Virus record (IMG/VR): IMGVR_UViG_3300042507_007067
Coordinates: 1-58,447 of that record
From: a virus
Reading direction: 5' to 3' (one strand)
DNA length: 58,447 nucleotides
A program made the position numbers and the translations under genes. The first letter of the stretch is position 1. Each line of letters opens with the position of its first letter. The notes under the pieces are model-generated. The model did no database searches and was not told the origin of the DNA. It was given only the letters and a program-made list of their open reading frames with translations. This document shows, in pieces, positions 8,950-16,932 of this stretch.

Positions 8950-9947
8950 GCGAAGAACTTGTAAGACTATCTGCTAGCCGAATTAAAACTTTGCAGTCAT
9001 GCAGTTGGAGCTACTATGCAAACTATGTACTAAAATTACCTCAGACAAATAATTCTGGAGCAATGCGTGGAACCATTGCACACTTAATATTTGAAACCCT
9101 GTCCAATTCAAGGCATCACAAATATGTAAAAAAAATTGTTAAAAAGAACACGTGCGAAGCAGTTCCCAGTGTGTGGCGTTTAATATTTAAAACTGCAAAA
9201 AAAATCGGCCTAGATTTAGACGAGATGGTTAAACCATTGAAAAAAGAGCCAGAAATTACTAATTTAAAGTGCATAGATGAAATGATTCTAGTTGGATTAG
9301 AATTTGATTTCATGGATATTAATGGCTTTATTGGCAGTGAGTGGGCATTTGACATCGTGAATGAAAGCCCAAAGTATCGTATAGTTGGATTCGTAGATAG
9401 GCTAGTAAAAGAAAAGGATGGAAGATTAACGGTTAGAGATTATAAAAGTAGTAAAAAGCCATTTGATGCAGAAGAGCTTGAAAGCAATCTTCAAAGCATG
9501 ATGTACACACTTGCGCTAAAGAAGAAGTACCCAAATGAATACAAAGAAATCGTTGCGAAGTTTCTCTTTTTAAGATACCCAAAGGATCCAGAAAAATCCT
9601 CTCCAGTTTTTTCTGATATAGAGCTAGAGGGGTTCGAGCATTATCTCGAACATATATCAAAATATTTACAGAACTTTAACGATGAACATGCAAAAACTAA
9701 TTTTGCAAAGCATGACTTTAGTAAGAAGTGGATGTGTAAAACAAAATCTGGCTGGAAATGCCCATACTTGGAGCCAATATCCTACAAGGTTTTAGTTGAT
9801 AAAGATAAAAAAATAATTAAATCAGTGTTCGCAACGCAAGAAATAGATCCAGAAGATATTAAAGAAGGATTCACGATTGAAAACCGTGAATACTCAGGAT
9901 GTCCAGCTTGGGAAGTCAAAAAGCAGAAAGATGCATTTGACTTTTAA
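8946..9947 (+). CDS. RecB/Cas4-like PD-(D/E)XK nuclease, possible Fe-S protein
   Basis: 333 aa. N-terminal LSASRIKTLQSCSWSYYANY and GAMRGTIAHLIFETL are the characteristic RecB/AddB/Cas4 nuclease motifs (helix with Cys, then R-G-x-x-x-H). The active-site strand is TVRDYKSSKKP (D-x-K). Cys at about residue 19 together with Cys residues in WKCPYL and YSGCPAWE near the C-terminus resemble the one-plus-three cysteine arrangement of 4Fe-4S AddB/Cas4 nucleases, but the spacing is not canonical. In phages these act in recombination or replication-fork processing, which fits the replication cluster. Confidence 0.8.
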   Translation: MSEELVRLSASRIKTLQSCSWSYYANYVLKLPQTNNSGAMRGTIAHLIFETLSNSRHHKYVKKIVKKNTCEAVPSVWRLIFKTAKKIGLDLDEMVKPLKKEPEITNLKCIDEMILVGLEFDFMDINGFIGSEWAFDIVNESPKYRIVGFVDRLVKEKDGRLTVRDYKSSKKPFDAEELESNLQSMMYTLALKKKYPNEYKEIVAKFLFLRYPKDPEKSSPVFSDIELEGFEHYLEHISKYLQNFNDEHAKTNFAKHDFSKKWMCKTKSGWKCPYLEPISYKVLVDKDKKIIKSVFATQEIDPEDIKEGFTIENREYSGCPAWEVKKQKDAFDF

Positions 9948-9971
9948 ATAAAATACTGGTAACATCAGAGT
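9937..9971 (+). promoter_or_regulatory. Leaderless promoter, ClpP-like gene
   Basis: TTGACT, 17-nt spacer, TAACAT, then exactly 6 nt to the ATG at 9972. Its -35 box lies in the last codons of the upstream nuclease gene. Confidence 0.7.
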
Positions 9972-10532
9972 ATGCAATATATCTGCGTAAATCAAATCAA
10001 CGAACATGGTCTTAGGAAGTTTCGCCAAGAATTTTGGAATATAGATAGAAATACAGATCAGCCAATCATACCAATAGTTATTGATTGTTATGGTGGTGAA
10101 GTATATTCAGTATTGGGGATGGTGAGCATTATAAAAAGCACTGAGAAGCAGGTTTGCACTATAGTTGACTCCAAAGCCATGAGTGCCGCCGCCATCTTGT
10201 TAAGCTGTGGAACCAAGGGCTTGAGATTCGCAAGTGAATATGCTCATATCATGGTACATGAAGTGCTAACTGGAACTGGACAAACGAAAGTGAGTGATGT
10301 CAATATTGATACAAATCACGCACTCGCTTTAAATAAGCAGTTATTTTCAATTCTCGACAAGAACTGCGGCAAGACAAGCGGCTTCTTCTACAAGGCTGTA
10401 GAGAGCAACAAGAATAGCAATCTATACCTAAACGCCAAACAGGCAAAGAAATATGGCATTATTGATCACATCGACAGCCCAAGGCTAAACATCTCCAGAG
10501 AATATTCAATATCTACTTTAACCAATCAGTAA
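9972..10532 (+). CDS. clpP: ClpP-like serine protease with Asn at the acidic triad position
   Basis: 186 aa, ClpP fold. Seen: IDCYGGEVYSVLGM (the SPGG region, altered to CYGG), SKAMSAAAILLSCG with nucleophile Ser71, and HIMVHEV with catalytic His96. Aligning the C-terminal YLNAKQAKKYGIIDHI to the ClpP DRFLSAPEAVEYGLVD region puts Asn150 where the third catalytic residue, Asp, should be, so activity may be reduced. In phages ClpP-like proteins often act in head maturation, but this one stands between recombination and polymerase genes with its own promoter. Its start abuts the polymerase genes downstream with no gap. Confidence 0.8.
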   Translation: MQYICVNQINEHGLRKFRQEFWNIDRNTDQPIIPIVIDCYGGEVYSVLGMVSIIKSTEKQVCTIVDSKAMSAAAILLSCGTKGLRFASEYAHIMVHEVLTGTGQTKVSDVNIDTNHALALNKQLFSILDKNCGKTSGFFYKAVESNKNSNLYLNAKQAKKYGIIDHIDSPRLNISREYSISTLTNQ

Positions 10533-11279
10533 ATGATTCCAATATTCAGATCCAATTATTCGTTGACCTCGATCCTTACCTTGGACAAGGCAACCAATAT
10601 AAATGAAAGAAAGAAAAATCGTGCAGATTCTATTTTTGACATTTGTAATGATCAGGGTCTTGAAGACGTATTTATTGCTGATAATAATTTAAGTGGAATG
10701 GTAGAGGCTTATGAAAACGCCTCTAGCGCTGGTTTAAACTTGCGCTATGGATTCAGAGTCAGCGTCTGCAATAACATTGAAGATAAAACAGACGCATCCA
10801 CACAAACAGAAGGCAAATTAATTATCTTCGCCAAGAAGGAAAACTTTACAGACTTGGTTAAACTTCACAATGTCGCCAATACTGTTGGCAGTTTCAATGG
10901 TAAACCTAGGCTTGATTATAATATTCTAAAAAAGAATTGGAGCAAGAATCTATTAATGTTAATACCATTTTATGATTCATTTATATTCAATAATTTATTG
11001 CATGGCCATTGCTGCATTCCAGATATTGATTTTGCAAATCCTTACATTTCAATAGAAAATAATAACTTGCCATTTGACAATACTATTAAGAAACAAATAC
11101 AATCAAATATAAAATACGATCAGATTGAAAGCAAAACTATCTACTATAAGAACAGGTCTGATTTTAATGCTTATATGACTTATAGATGTATTTTAAATAG
11201 AACAAACTTTCAAAAGCCAGAATTGGCCCACTTTGGAAGCAGGGAATTCTGTATGGAGGCAATAAACAATGCAAGATAA
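10533..11279 (+). CDS. Separate, probably inactive PHP domain of DNA polymerase III alpha
   Basis: 248 aa, collinear with the N-terminal PHP domain of DnaE. IFRSNYSLTS near residue 4 aligns with HLRVHSDYSMID (both metal His lost), GLEDVFIADNNLSGMVEAY near 46 aligns with the AITDFTNLCGLVKFY region, and KLIIFAKKENFTDLVKLHN aligns with LTVLAANNTGYQNLTLL. The H-x-H and D-H-G type metal ligands are missing, so it is presumably structural, as in several bacterial DnaE proteins. Together with the 845-aa core at 11898 it restores a near full-length DnaE. It overlaps the exonuclease gene by 11 nt. The family call rests on this alignment by eye. Confidence 0.75.
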   Translation: MIPIFRSNYSLTSILTLDKATNINERKKNRADSIFDICNDQGLEDVFIADNNLSGMVEAYENASSAGLNLRYGFRVSVCNNIEDKTDASTQTEGKLIIFAKKENFTDLVKLHNVANTVGSFNGKPRLDYNILKKNWSKNLLMLIPFYDSFIFNNLLHGHCCIPDIDFANPYISIENNNLPFDNTIKKQIQSNIKYDQIESKTIYYKNRSDFNAYMTYRCILNRTNFQKPELAHFGSREFCMEAINNAR

Positions 11280-11901
11280 TCTTTTACGTTTTCAGAAAAA
11301 GCAAAAGTATTTGGTCTTTGATCTGGAAACCGAATCATTAAATCTTGCTAACTCTAGACCTTGGCAAATTTCTTGGTTAATTGCAGAGGGCAATAAAATC
11401 ATTAAAAATGAAGATAGGTTCGTTTATTGGGACGACCTAAAAATGTCTGATGGTGCTGCAAAGATAACGCGCTTCGATAGAGCCGCTTGGGCTAAAAAAG
11501 CAGAAGATCCTAAAAAGGTTGTTACTGATTTTGATAAATATCTTTATAATAAAGATTATATAATTATTGGCGCAAACCTACTTGGTTTCGATGTTTATCA
11601 ACACAATAACTTAAGAAGGGCAGTAGGACTAGAGACAGATTATTCTTATGTAGATAGAATTCTTGATGTACAATCAATACAAAAGAGTATATACTTGGGT
11701 ATTAAATCAATACCAGAAGATCGTTCTGGTTGGAATTTCCAAATGCAAAACTTTAGACAGCGAGGACTCAAAACATCGGTAAAACATCTTTCTAGCGTAT
11801 ATGAAATACCATACGATGAAAATCGTGCGCACGATGCTATTTACGATAACGAGCTAGTGTTTTCTATTTTTAAAAAACAAATTTTTTCAATTGAAGTATG
11901 A
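11269..11901 (+). CDS. DEDDh 3'-5' exonuclease (DnaQ/epsilon-like proofreader)
   Basis: 210 aa. Exo motifs in order: VFDLETESLNLAN (D-x-E, motif I, near residue 17), IIGANLLGFDVYQHN (Exo II Asp, near 101), and RAHDAIYDNELVF (H-x4-D, Exo III, near 190). It most likely proofreads for the split polymerase: it lies between the PHP and core genes and overlaps both (11 nt and 4 nt). A domain order of PHP, exonuclease, polymerase is reminiscent of PolC, where the exonuclease is inserted in the PHP domain. Confidence 0.9.
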   Translation: MQDNLLRFQKKQKYLVFDLETESLNLANSRPWQISWLIAEGNKIIKNEDRFVYWDDLKMSDGAAKITRFDRAAWAKKAEDPKKVVTDFDKYLYNKDYIIIGANLLGFDVYQHNNLRRAVGLETDYSYVDRILDVQSIQKSIYLGIKSIPEDRSGWNFQMQNFRQRGLKTSVKHLSSVYEIPYDENRAHDAIYDNELVFSIFKKQIFSIEV

Positions 11902-14435
11902 GCGATAAATTTCTTAAAGAATTCGGCACAATAAAGATTGACAACGTAAACCTTGTCCGTCTTCCTAGTATTAATCTTACCGATGAGGAAAAGACAGTTA
12001 TTAAAAAATCTGTAACTAATAATGACGAGTTTTTACAACAATTAATTAATAAGGGCTGGGTGTCTTTTAGGGATAAGGTAGACAAGACTCTGTGGCCTAC
12101 ATATATCGAAAGACTGCAAGAGGAGTTCTCTATTGTTCAGGAACTTGGATTCGTTGATTATTTTCTATTGGTTTGGAGAGTAATTAACAAGGCCAGACAA
12201 ATGGGAGCGTTCATTGATTGGGGTCGTGGAAGTGCCGCTGGTAGTTTGATATTCTTTTTAATTGGAGTAACAGGAGTTGATCCAATAGATAAGAAACTAT
12301 TCTTTACAAGATTCATTTCCAAGGTAAGAGCAAAAAAAGAAATTATTGACGGTGTAACATATATACAAGGAGATTTGGCACCAGATGTTGATATTAACTT
12401 GGGCGGGGTTAGAGAAGAAATAATCGAATGGTTAAAATCATGTTATCCTAATAAGGTTGCCAAGATTTCAGCCCTATCAACATTCTCTGGCAAGATTCTA
12501 GTTAAAGATGTTTTTAAGATAATAAATGAGGCAACAGAAGAAATGGCGTCCGATCTTGCGGATACGATTGGCAAGGCCTTTGGAGTAGTTGAAGATATTG
12601 AAGATTCCTACAATAATAGCGAAAAATTTAAAGAATGGGCGGACGCATATCCAGAGTCTTATGGCATAGCGTTAAAATTACGTGACCTAATCCGTGGAAA
12701 ATCCACACATGCAAGTGGGTACTTTATTTCATATTATCCATTAAATGAATTTATTCCTATTGAGCTAAATAAGGAAGGAGAAACAAGCATTTCATACGAA
12801 ATGAATACAGCGGCAAAGTTTGGTATTAAACTAGATCTGCTTGGTTTAACAAGTAATGAAATTATTAAGGATATCTTTGAGAACATTCCCGAAACAATTA
12901 ACGATATCGATCTTGATACAAATATCGACGTTTATAAACATTTACAGAGTGATAACTTAAAGCCATATGGCCTTTATCAAATTAGTGCTGATTGCGCATA
13001 TCGTGTTTGTCAGAAAATTAAACCAGCAAATATTCAAGAGCTTAGTGACGTAAACGCCATAGCAAGGCCCGGCGCTTTGGCCTATGAGGACAAGTATGTT
13101 TGTATGTCCGGTGAGCCACCGCATGAAAAATTAAGAGAAGTGTTCGCGGAAAGTAGAAACCTACCTCTATATCAAGAGCAACTTATTCAAAGCCTTGTTG
13201 CAGTAGGGTTTTCTGCAGATGAAGGAGAAATTATTCGTCGAGTTATTGGAAAAAAGAAAAGAGACGAAATGCCAAAATGGAAAGACAAGGTTTTTGAAAC
13301 GTGCAAAAATAATGGTTTTGGCGAACAGGTCGCGGAAGCGATTTGGAAAGTTTGCAGTGATTCGGCAGATTATTCATTTAATAAGTCACATTCAATGGCC
13401 ACGGCCTATCTTGGTGCACTTACGGTCTATCTTAAATATAAATATCCATTACAATTTTTTACGGCATGCCTAAATGCTAGTCAAAGGCTTCCAGAACCAA
13501 TGGAGGAAATCAGAAAAATACAACAAGAGTTGCCATATTTTAAAATTAAGCTACTGCCACCACACTTGCTTAAGTCTGATATGAAATTCACGATTGATGG
13601 AAACAATATTCGTTATGGATTAAGTGCAATCAAGGGAGTTTCAGATAGCGCCATGGAAAAATTAATTAAATTCCGTGGGGAGTATGACAGCAAGGTAGAT
13701 TGTTTTGTTGCGGCAAAACAGGCCGGACTAAATATTGGCGTACTATCTTCATTAATACAGGCCGGAGCTTTGGACGAACTGGATACAAAAAGAACAAGAC
13801 TTGTTCTTGAGGCACAAACTTACAATCTATTAACAGATCGTGAAAAACGTCTAGTTAAAGATATACATGATCAGACTGAAAATAAAGACGTTCTTTCAAT
13901 TATAAAGTTTTTGAATGAAAAAGCCCAAATCAAAGACAGTAGGTTCGAAACCATTAAGGGCAAGTACAATACTTACAAAGACATCTATACTCTAAATAGC
14001 AGAAATGAAGAGGTTACAAACTACTTCTACGAACGTAACTGCCTAGGTTTTAGCTACAGTCAGAACTTAACAAAGCTTTTTAAAAAGAAAAACGCTGAAT
14101 TTAATACGGTTGAATACATCAAAGAGAATAAGAAAGAAAACGATAGAGTGCTTATTGTGGGACAAGTGCTTGAATGCAAACAGTCCAAATCCAAGAATGG
14201 TAATAAATTCTATAAAGCGGTAGTTGCAGATGACACGGGAACAATTACTTGTTTACTATTTGATGGCAAGCAAGGCTTGTTAGATGAGTGCAAGCATGAC
14301 AATGGTGGAATACTACCAGAAGAGGATGATATTGTTGCTATAAAGGGTAGATTTAAGGGTAACGATGCGATTTTCGCAGACAAGATAATAAAGCAAGACT
14401 GTAAAATATATAAGAACATGCGTGACTTGAAATAA
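11898..14435 (+). CDS. dnaE: DNA polymerase III alpha core lacking the N-terminal PHP domain
   Basis: 845 aa, C-family polymerase catalytic part. Seen: FIDWGRGSAAGSLIFFLIG near residue 108 (the GRGSAAGS palm motif), LAPDVDINLGG near 158 (two catalytic Asp, PDxD), SGKILVKDVFKI, HASGYFISYYPL, and YSFNKSHSMATAYLGALTVY near 495 (FNKSH). A helix-hairpin-helix region follows near 600-640, and a C-terminal OB domain (RVLIVGQVLECKQSKSKNG to LLFDGKQG) near 755-800. The usual N-terminal about 250 residues are supplied by the gene at 10533. Last gene of the replication run; its ATG overlaps the exonuclease stop. Confidence 0.95.
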   Translation: MSDKFLKEFGTIKIDNVNLVRLPSINLTDEEKTVIKKSVTNNDEFLQQLINKGWVSFRDKVDKTLWPTYIERLQEEFSIVQELGFVDYFLLVWRVINKARQMGAFIDWGRGSAAGSLIFFLIGVTGVDPIDKKLFFTRFISKVRAKKEIIDGVTYIQGDLAPDVDINLGGVREEIIEWLKSCYPNKVAKISALSTFSGKILVKDVFKIINEATEEMASDLADTIGKAFGVVEDIEDSYNNSEKFKEWADAYPESYGIALKLRDLIRGKSTHASGYFISYYPLNEFIPIELNKEGETSISYEMNTAAKFGIKLDLLGLTSNEIIKDIFENIPETINDIDLDTNIDVYKHLQSDNLKPYGLYQISADCAYRVCQKIKPANIQELSDVNAIARPGALAYEDKYVCMSGEPPHEKLREVFAESRNLPLYQEQLIQSLVAVGFSADEGEIIRRVIGKKKRDEMPKWKDKVFETCKNNGFGEQVAEAIWKVCSDSADYSFNKSHSMATAYLGALTVYLKYKYPLQFFTACLNASQRLPEPMEEIRKIQQELPYFKIKLLPPHLLKSDMKFTIDGNNIRYGLSAIKGVSDSAMEKLIKFRGEYDSKVDCFVAAKQAGLNIGVLSSLIQAGALDELDTKRTRLVLEAQTYNLLTDREKRLVKDIHDQTENKDVLSIIKFLNEKAQIKDSRFETIKGKYNTYKDIYTLNSRNEEVTNYFYERNCLGFSYSQNLTKLFKKKNAEFNTVEYIKENKKENDRVLIVGQVLECKQSKSKNGNKFYKAVVADDTGTITCLLFDGKQGLLDECKHDNGGILPEEDDIVAIKGRFKGNDAIFADKIIKQDCKIYKNMRDLK

Positions 14436-14438
14436 ATA

Positions 14439-14476
14439 TTGATTTTTTTTAATTAAAAGTGTAATAATATATTACA
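14439..14476 (+). promoter_or_regulatory. Weak promoter with a perfect inverted repeat over the -10 box
   Basis: TTGATT, 17 nt, TAATAA. The -10 box is covered by TGTAATA-ATA-TATTACA (14460-14476), a perfect 7-bp inverted repeat with a 3-nt centre, a plausible operator for a repressor. The gene start is 21 nt past the -10, so unlike the others here this transcript would have a short leader. Confidence 0.45.
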
Positions 14477-14488
14477 AGACAATTATAT

Positions 14489-14881
14489 ATGAAGATCAAT
14501 ACAGAAATCAAGGCGTCCGAAGCAACTGGAGCGTTTTGCGCTACATTACTAAACGCTGCTACTGTAGCTCATATATTACATTTTCAGACCCGCAGTTTTT
14601 CACATCACGAGGCTTTAGGTGATTTATACGAAGGGTTGCCAGATTTTATAGATTCAATCGTTGAGGCATTTCAGGGAAAGACACAGTCTTTACTTCAATT
14701 TCCAGCACAATCAGTAACTACTCCAGCCAATGCCTTAGATTTTGTTATTTCACTAAACAGTTACTTATCATCCAATAGATATGTAGCATTCTCTGATAAG
14801 GACACAGAAATTCAGAATATTATAGATGAAATCGTAGTTCTCTTAGAGAAAACCATTTACAAATTAACATTCCTAGCCTAA
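14489..14881 (+). CDS. Ferritin-like four-helix protein (DUF5856-type)
   Basis: 130 aa, all-helical. ATVAHILHFQTRSFSHHEALGDLYEGLPDFIDSIVEAFQ is cut into two recognisable parts: the H-x-x-H-F-Q-T-R-S-F-x-x-H segment and the D-L-Y-E-G-L helix, the signature I associate with the ferritin-like DUF5856 proteins common in large phages. These resemble Dps/ferritin helices with His and Glu that could bind metal, but ferroxidase function is not proven. First gene after the polymerase, with its own promoter and operator-like palindrome. Confidence 0.7.
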   Translation: MKINTEIKASEATGAFCATLLNAATVAHILHFQTRSFSHHEALGDLYEGLPDFIDSIVEAFQGKTQSLLQFPAQSVTTPANALDFVISLNSYLSSNRYVAFSDKDTEIQNIIDEIVVLLEKTIYKLTFLA

Positions 14882-14888
14882 TAACCTT

Positions 14889-15725
14889 ATGCCACTACCA
14901 AAACCCAAAAATCAAGAAAAACGTTCGGAATTTGTATCTCGTTGTATTGGCGATGACCAAACAGCAAAAGACTTTCCAGATCAGAAGCAAAGAATTGCTA
15001 TTTGCTATACACAGTGGGAATCTGCAAAGAAAGAGGCAACTGCCATAGTAGGTAGTGGAGATAACGAAGTCTTGTTTTCCGCCCAAAAAACTTATGGCGG
15101 CAAAAAGCGTAGCGAATTAAAGAATAGCGATTTTCTTTACCCAAATGAAAGAAGCTTTCCTATCGTAACGCCAGCCGACGTTCAAGATGCCGTTAGTAGC
15201 TTTGGGCGCAGTAAAGGCAAAGATTATAATGATTTTAAGCGTAGGCTAGTAAAAAGAGTAAGATCAAAGGGTGCTAACTTTGTAAAAGCACTACCACAGT
15301 CTATTAAGGACGAATATAAAATCAAAGCATCGGAAGATAGTATTGAGGACTATCAAAGCGAATTCTTTGGCATGTCATTATCCTCATTAAAATCAATTAA
15401 ATCTAGGGTTGATGCTATTTTGGCCGCAGTAGAAGTTGACGAAAATGTTAAGTACAACCTAACAGAACCTTGGTTACAGGGAAAGATTGCTGTTATTGAT
15501 GACAATCTTAAGGGTGTTGCTGATTACATACTATTTACGGATGAATCCGAGGAAAGCGAAAGCGAATCTGAATCTGAAACAGAAAATGACGACATGATGG
15601 ATACAGAAGATTCGAATGAAATGGAAAACGAGTCCGAAGAAGAGACCGAGAACGAGTCGGAAGAAGACACTGAAGATGAAACAGAAGACCAAATGGGAAG
15701 TTCTCTTGGCATAAGCAATCTATAA
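14889..15725 (+). CDS. Phage protein with head-protein-like N-terminus and acidic C-terminal tail
   Basis: 278 aa. N-terminal KRSEFVSRCIGDDQTAKDFP with the following QKQRIAICYTQWE is a short Cys-containing motif often found in phage head-assembly proteins. A middle segment FPIVTPADVQDAVSSFGRSK followed by RLVKRVRSKGANFVKALP is a small basic domain also frequent in phages (DUF6582-like, by memory). From about residue 218 the chain is almost only Glu, Ser, Asp and Thr, an extremely acidic disordered tail of some 50 residues. Possibly scaffold or prohead-associated; role unproven. Confidence 0.65.
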   Translation: MPLPKPKNQEKRSEFVSRCIGDDQTAKDFPDQKQRIAICYTQWESAKKEATAIVGSGDNEVLFSAQKTYGGKKRSELKNSDFLYPNERSFPIVTPADVQDAVSSFGRSKGKDYNDFKRRLVKRVRSKGANFVKALPQSIKDEYKIKASEDSIEDYQSEFFGMSLSSLKSIKSRVDAILAAVEVDENVKYNLTEPWLQGKIAVIDDNLKGVADYILFTDESEESESESESETENDDMMDTEDSNEMENESEEETENESEEDTEDETEDQMGSSLGISNL

Positions 15726-15737
15726 TCATTACTAATA

Positions 15738-16334
15738 ATGAGCATTAAATCGCAAATCCATAATAAAGAATTAATATTTGTTGTTAGTTTTTGCGATGAT
15801 TGCGAGGAAAATTTTAGTAACGATCTAGCTGCAGAAGAGCTTACTGCTGATAATCTTTATATTCCAGAAGAGAGCGAGTACGTAAGCAGGGAAGAAATTG
15901 CTTTTGACGAAGCAAGTATTCTTGAATATGACATTGCAAAAGAAAGGCCCGGACTTTGGGAAAATATAAGACGTAAGAAAAAAAGGGAAGGCAAAAATTA
16001 TAAACCAGCTAAAGTTGGAGATAAAGACCGTCCTTCTCCAGATGCTTGGAAAAAAGCTCAGGGTGCCGAATATCAAGGTCAAAAGGTCACATTAAACAGG
16101 CCATTCAGAACTCCAAAAGGCCCAAAAAAATTTGCAGTATATACCAAAAACCAAGGTGGCAATGTTGTTATTGTAAGATTTGGTGATCCAAATATGGAAA
16201 TCAAGCGCGACAATCCTCAGCGTAGAAAAAATTTTAGATCAAGACATAATTGCAATAACCCCGGCCCAAAATGGAAGGCAAGGTATTGGTCTTGCCAGTG
16301 GTCTTGGTCTCCTAACAAAGGCGTTGGGGCATAA
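15738..16334 (+). CDS. Uncharacterised phage protein with basic Cys/Trp-rich C-terminus
   Basis: 198 aa. Acidic N-terminal 70 residues, then ERPGLWENIRRKKKREGKNY and a Lys/Pro-rich stretch, ending with FGDPNMEIKRDNPQRRKNFR, RHNCNNPGPKWKARYWSC. This last motif is familiar from proteins near phage head genes, where it sits behind a variable N-terminus, but I know no function for it. It follows the acidic-tail protein by 12 nt and probably belongs to the same unit. Confidence 0.65.
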   Translation: MSIKSQIHNKELIFVVSFCDDCEENFSNDLAAEELTADNLYIPEESEYVSREEIAFDEASILEYDIAKERPGLWENIRRKKKREGKNYKPAKVGDKDRPSPDAWKKAQGAEYQGQKVTLNRPFRTPKGPKKFAVYTKNQGGNVVIVRFGDPNMEIKRDNPQRRKNFRSRHNCNNPGPKWKARYWSCQWSWSPNKGVGA

Positions 16335-16340
16335 TATAGA

Positions 16341-16376
16341 TTGACATAGTATTAATTTTGTTTTATACTTAACAGT
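16341..16376 (+). promoter_or_regulatory. Leaderless promoter, 94-aa gene
   Basis: TTGACA, 17-nt spacer, TATACT, 7 nt, ATG at 16377. Strong consensus match in a true intergenic gap. Confidence 0.75.
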
Positions 16377-16661
16377 ATGAATGCATTATGGACAATTGAA
16401 GGATGTGACTGGCAGGAACATTTGGTTGCGCCAATAGATTCGAACCCTATAGAAATAGCAACTAGAGCGTTAGAATCCATACTTGATAATAATATGTATG
16501 ACAACGAACTCTCCCTTGGTATGATCATAATGATCACGCATGATAAGATGAAATCCATAGACGAAACATTTGTTTGCTACATGCCCACGATTTTGGCAAA
16601 TGCAGGATATTACACTGAATCCGATAACCTTCAGAAAAAGATTGACCTAGTTCTAAAATAG
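16377..16661 (+). CDS. Uncharacterised small protein
   Basis: 94 aa, acidic, not recognised. Two predicted helices with CDWQEHLVAPIDSNPIEIAT and a Met-rich central stretch; no signal peptide or membrane segment. Its own consensus promoter with a start codon at the expected transcription start argues that it is a real gene. Confidence 0.7.
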   Translation: MNALWTIEGCDWQEHLVAPIDSNPIEIATRALESILDNNMYDNELSLGMIIMITHDKMKSIDETFVCYMPTILANAGYYTESDNLQKKIDLVLK

Positions 16662-16676
16662 CAATATTCTTATCTC
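16642..16676 (+). promoter_or_regulatory. Leaderless promoter, 84-aa exported protein
   Basis: TTGACC, 17-nt spacer, TATTCT, exactly 6 nt to the ATG at 16677. The -35 box lies within the end of the upstream gene. Confidence 0.7.
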
Positions 16677-16931
16677 ATGAAAACAATTACCGTATTGGCG
16701 CTCATGAGTCTTGCAAACCTTGCTATTGCTTCTGACATCAAACCAACAGAATATAGACAGGTTACAATTATTGGTATTGGTAACAACTCTTTTAATGCTT
16801 GTAACGATGCAAATAATAGGGCGTTTAATAGTAAAAAAGTTTTTGTAGGAACTCCTAATGTAGATCTTCGGCCCCTACCGAACGGTGGCTATATCTCTAT
16901 TATTACTAGAACAGAAAAAGTAACACATTGA
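16677..16931 (+). CDS. Small exported protein with signal peptide
   Basis: 84 aa. MKTITVLALMSLANLAIA is a standard Sec signal peptide with an A-x-A cleavage site before SDIKP. The mature part, about 65 aa, is a small predicted alpha/beta domain (YRQVTIIGIGNNSFNACNDA) with one cysteine and no recognised family. It suggests a diderm host envelope as the destination, though that is inference. The stop is 1 nt before the VWA-protein start, so the two may be linked. Confidence 0.7.
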   Translation: MKTITVLALMSLANLAIASDIKPTEYRQVTIIGIGNNSFNACNDANNRAFNSKKVFVGTPNVDLRPLPNGGYISIITRTEKVTH

Positions 16932-16932
16932 T

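Noticed and set aside
13219-13473. 84-aa plus-strand frame inside the polymerase gene
   Set aside because: Out-of-frame shadow of the polymerase core; no promoter or overlap support.
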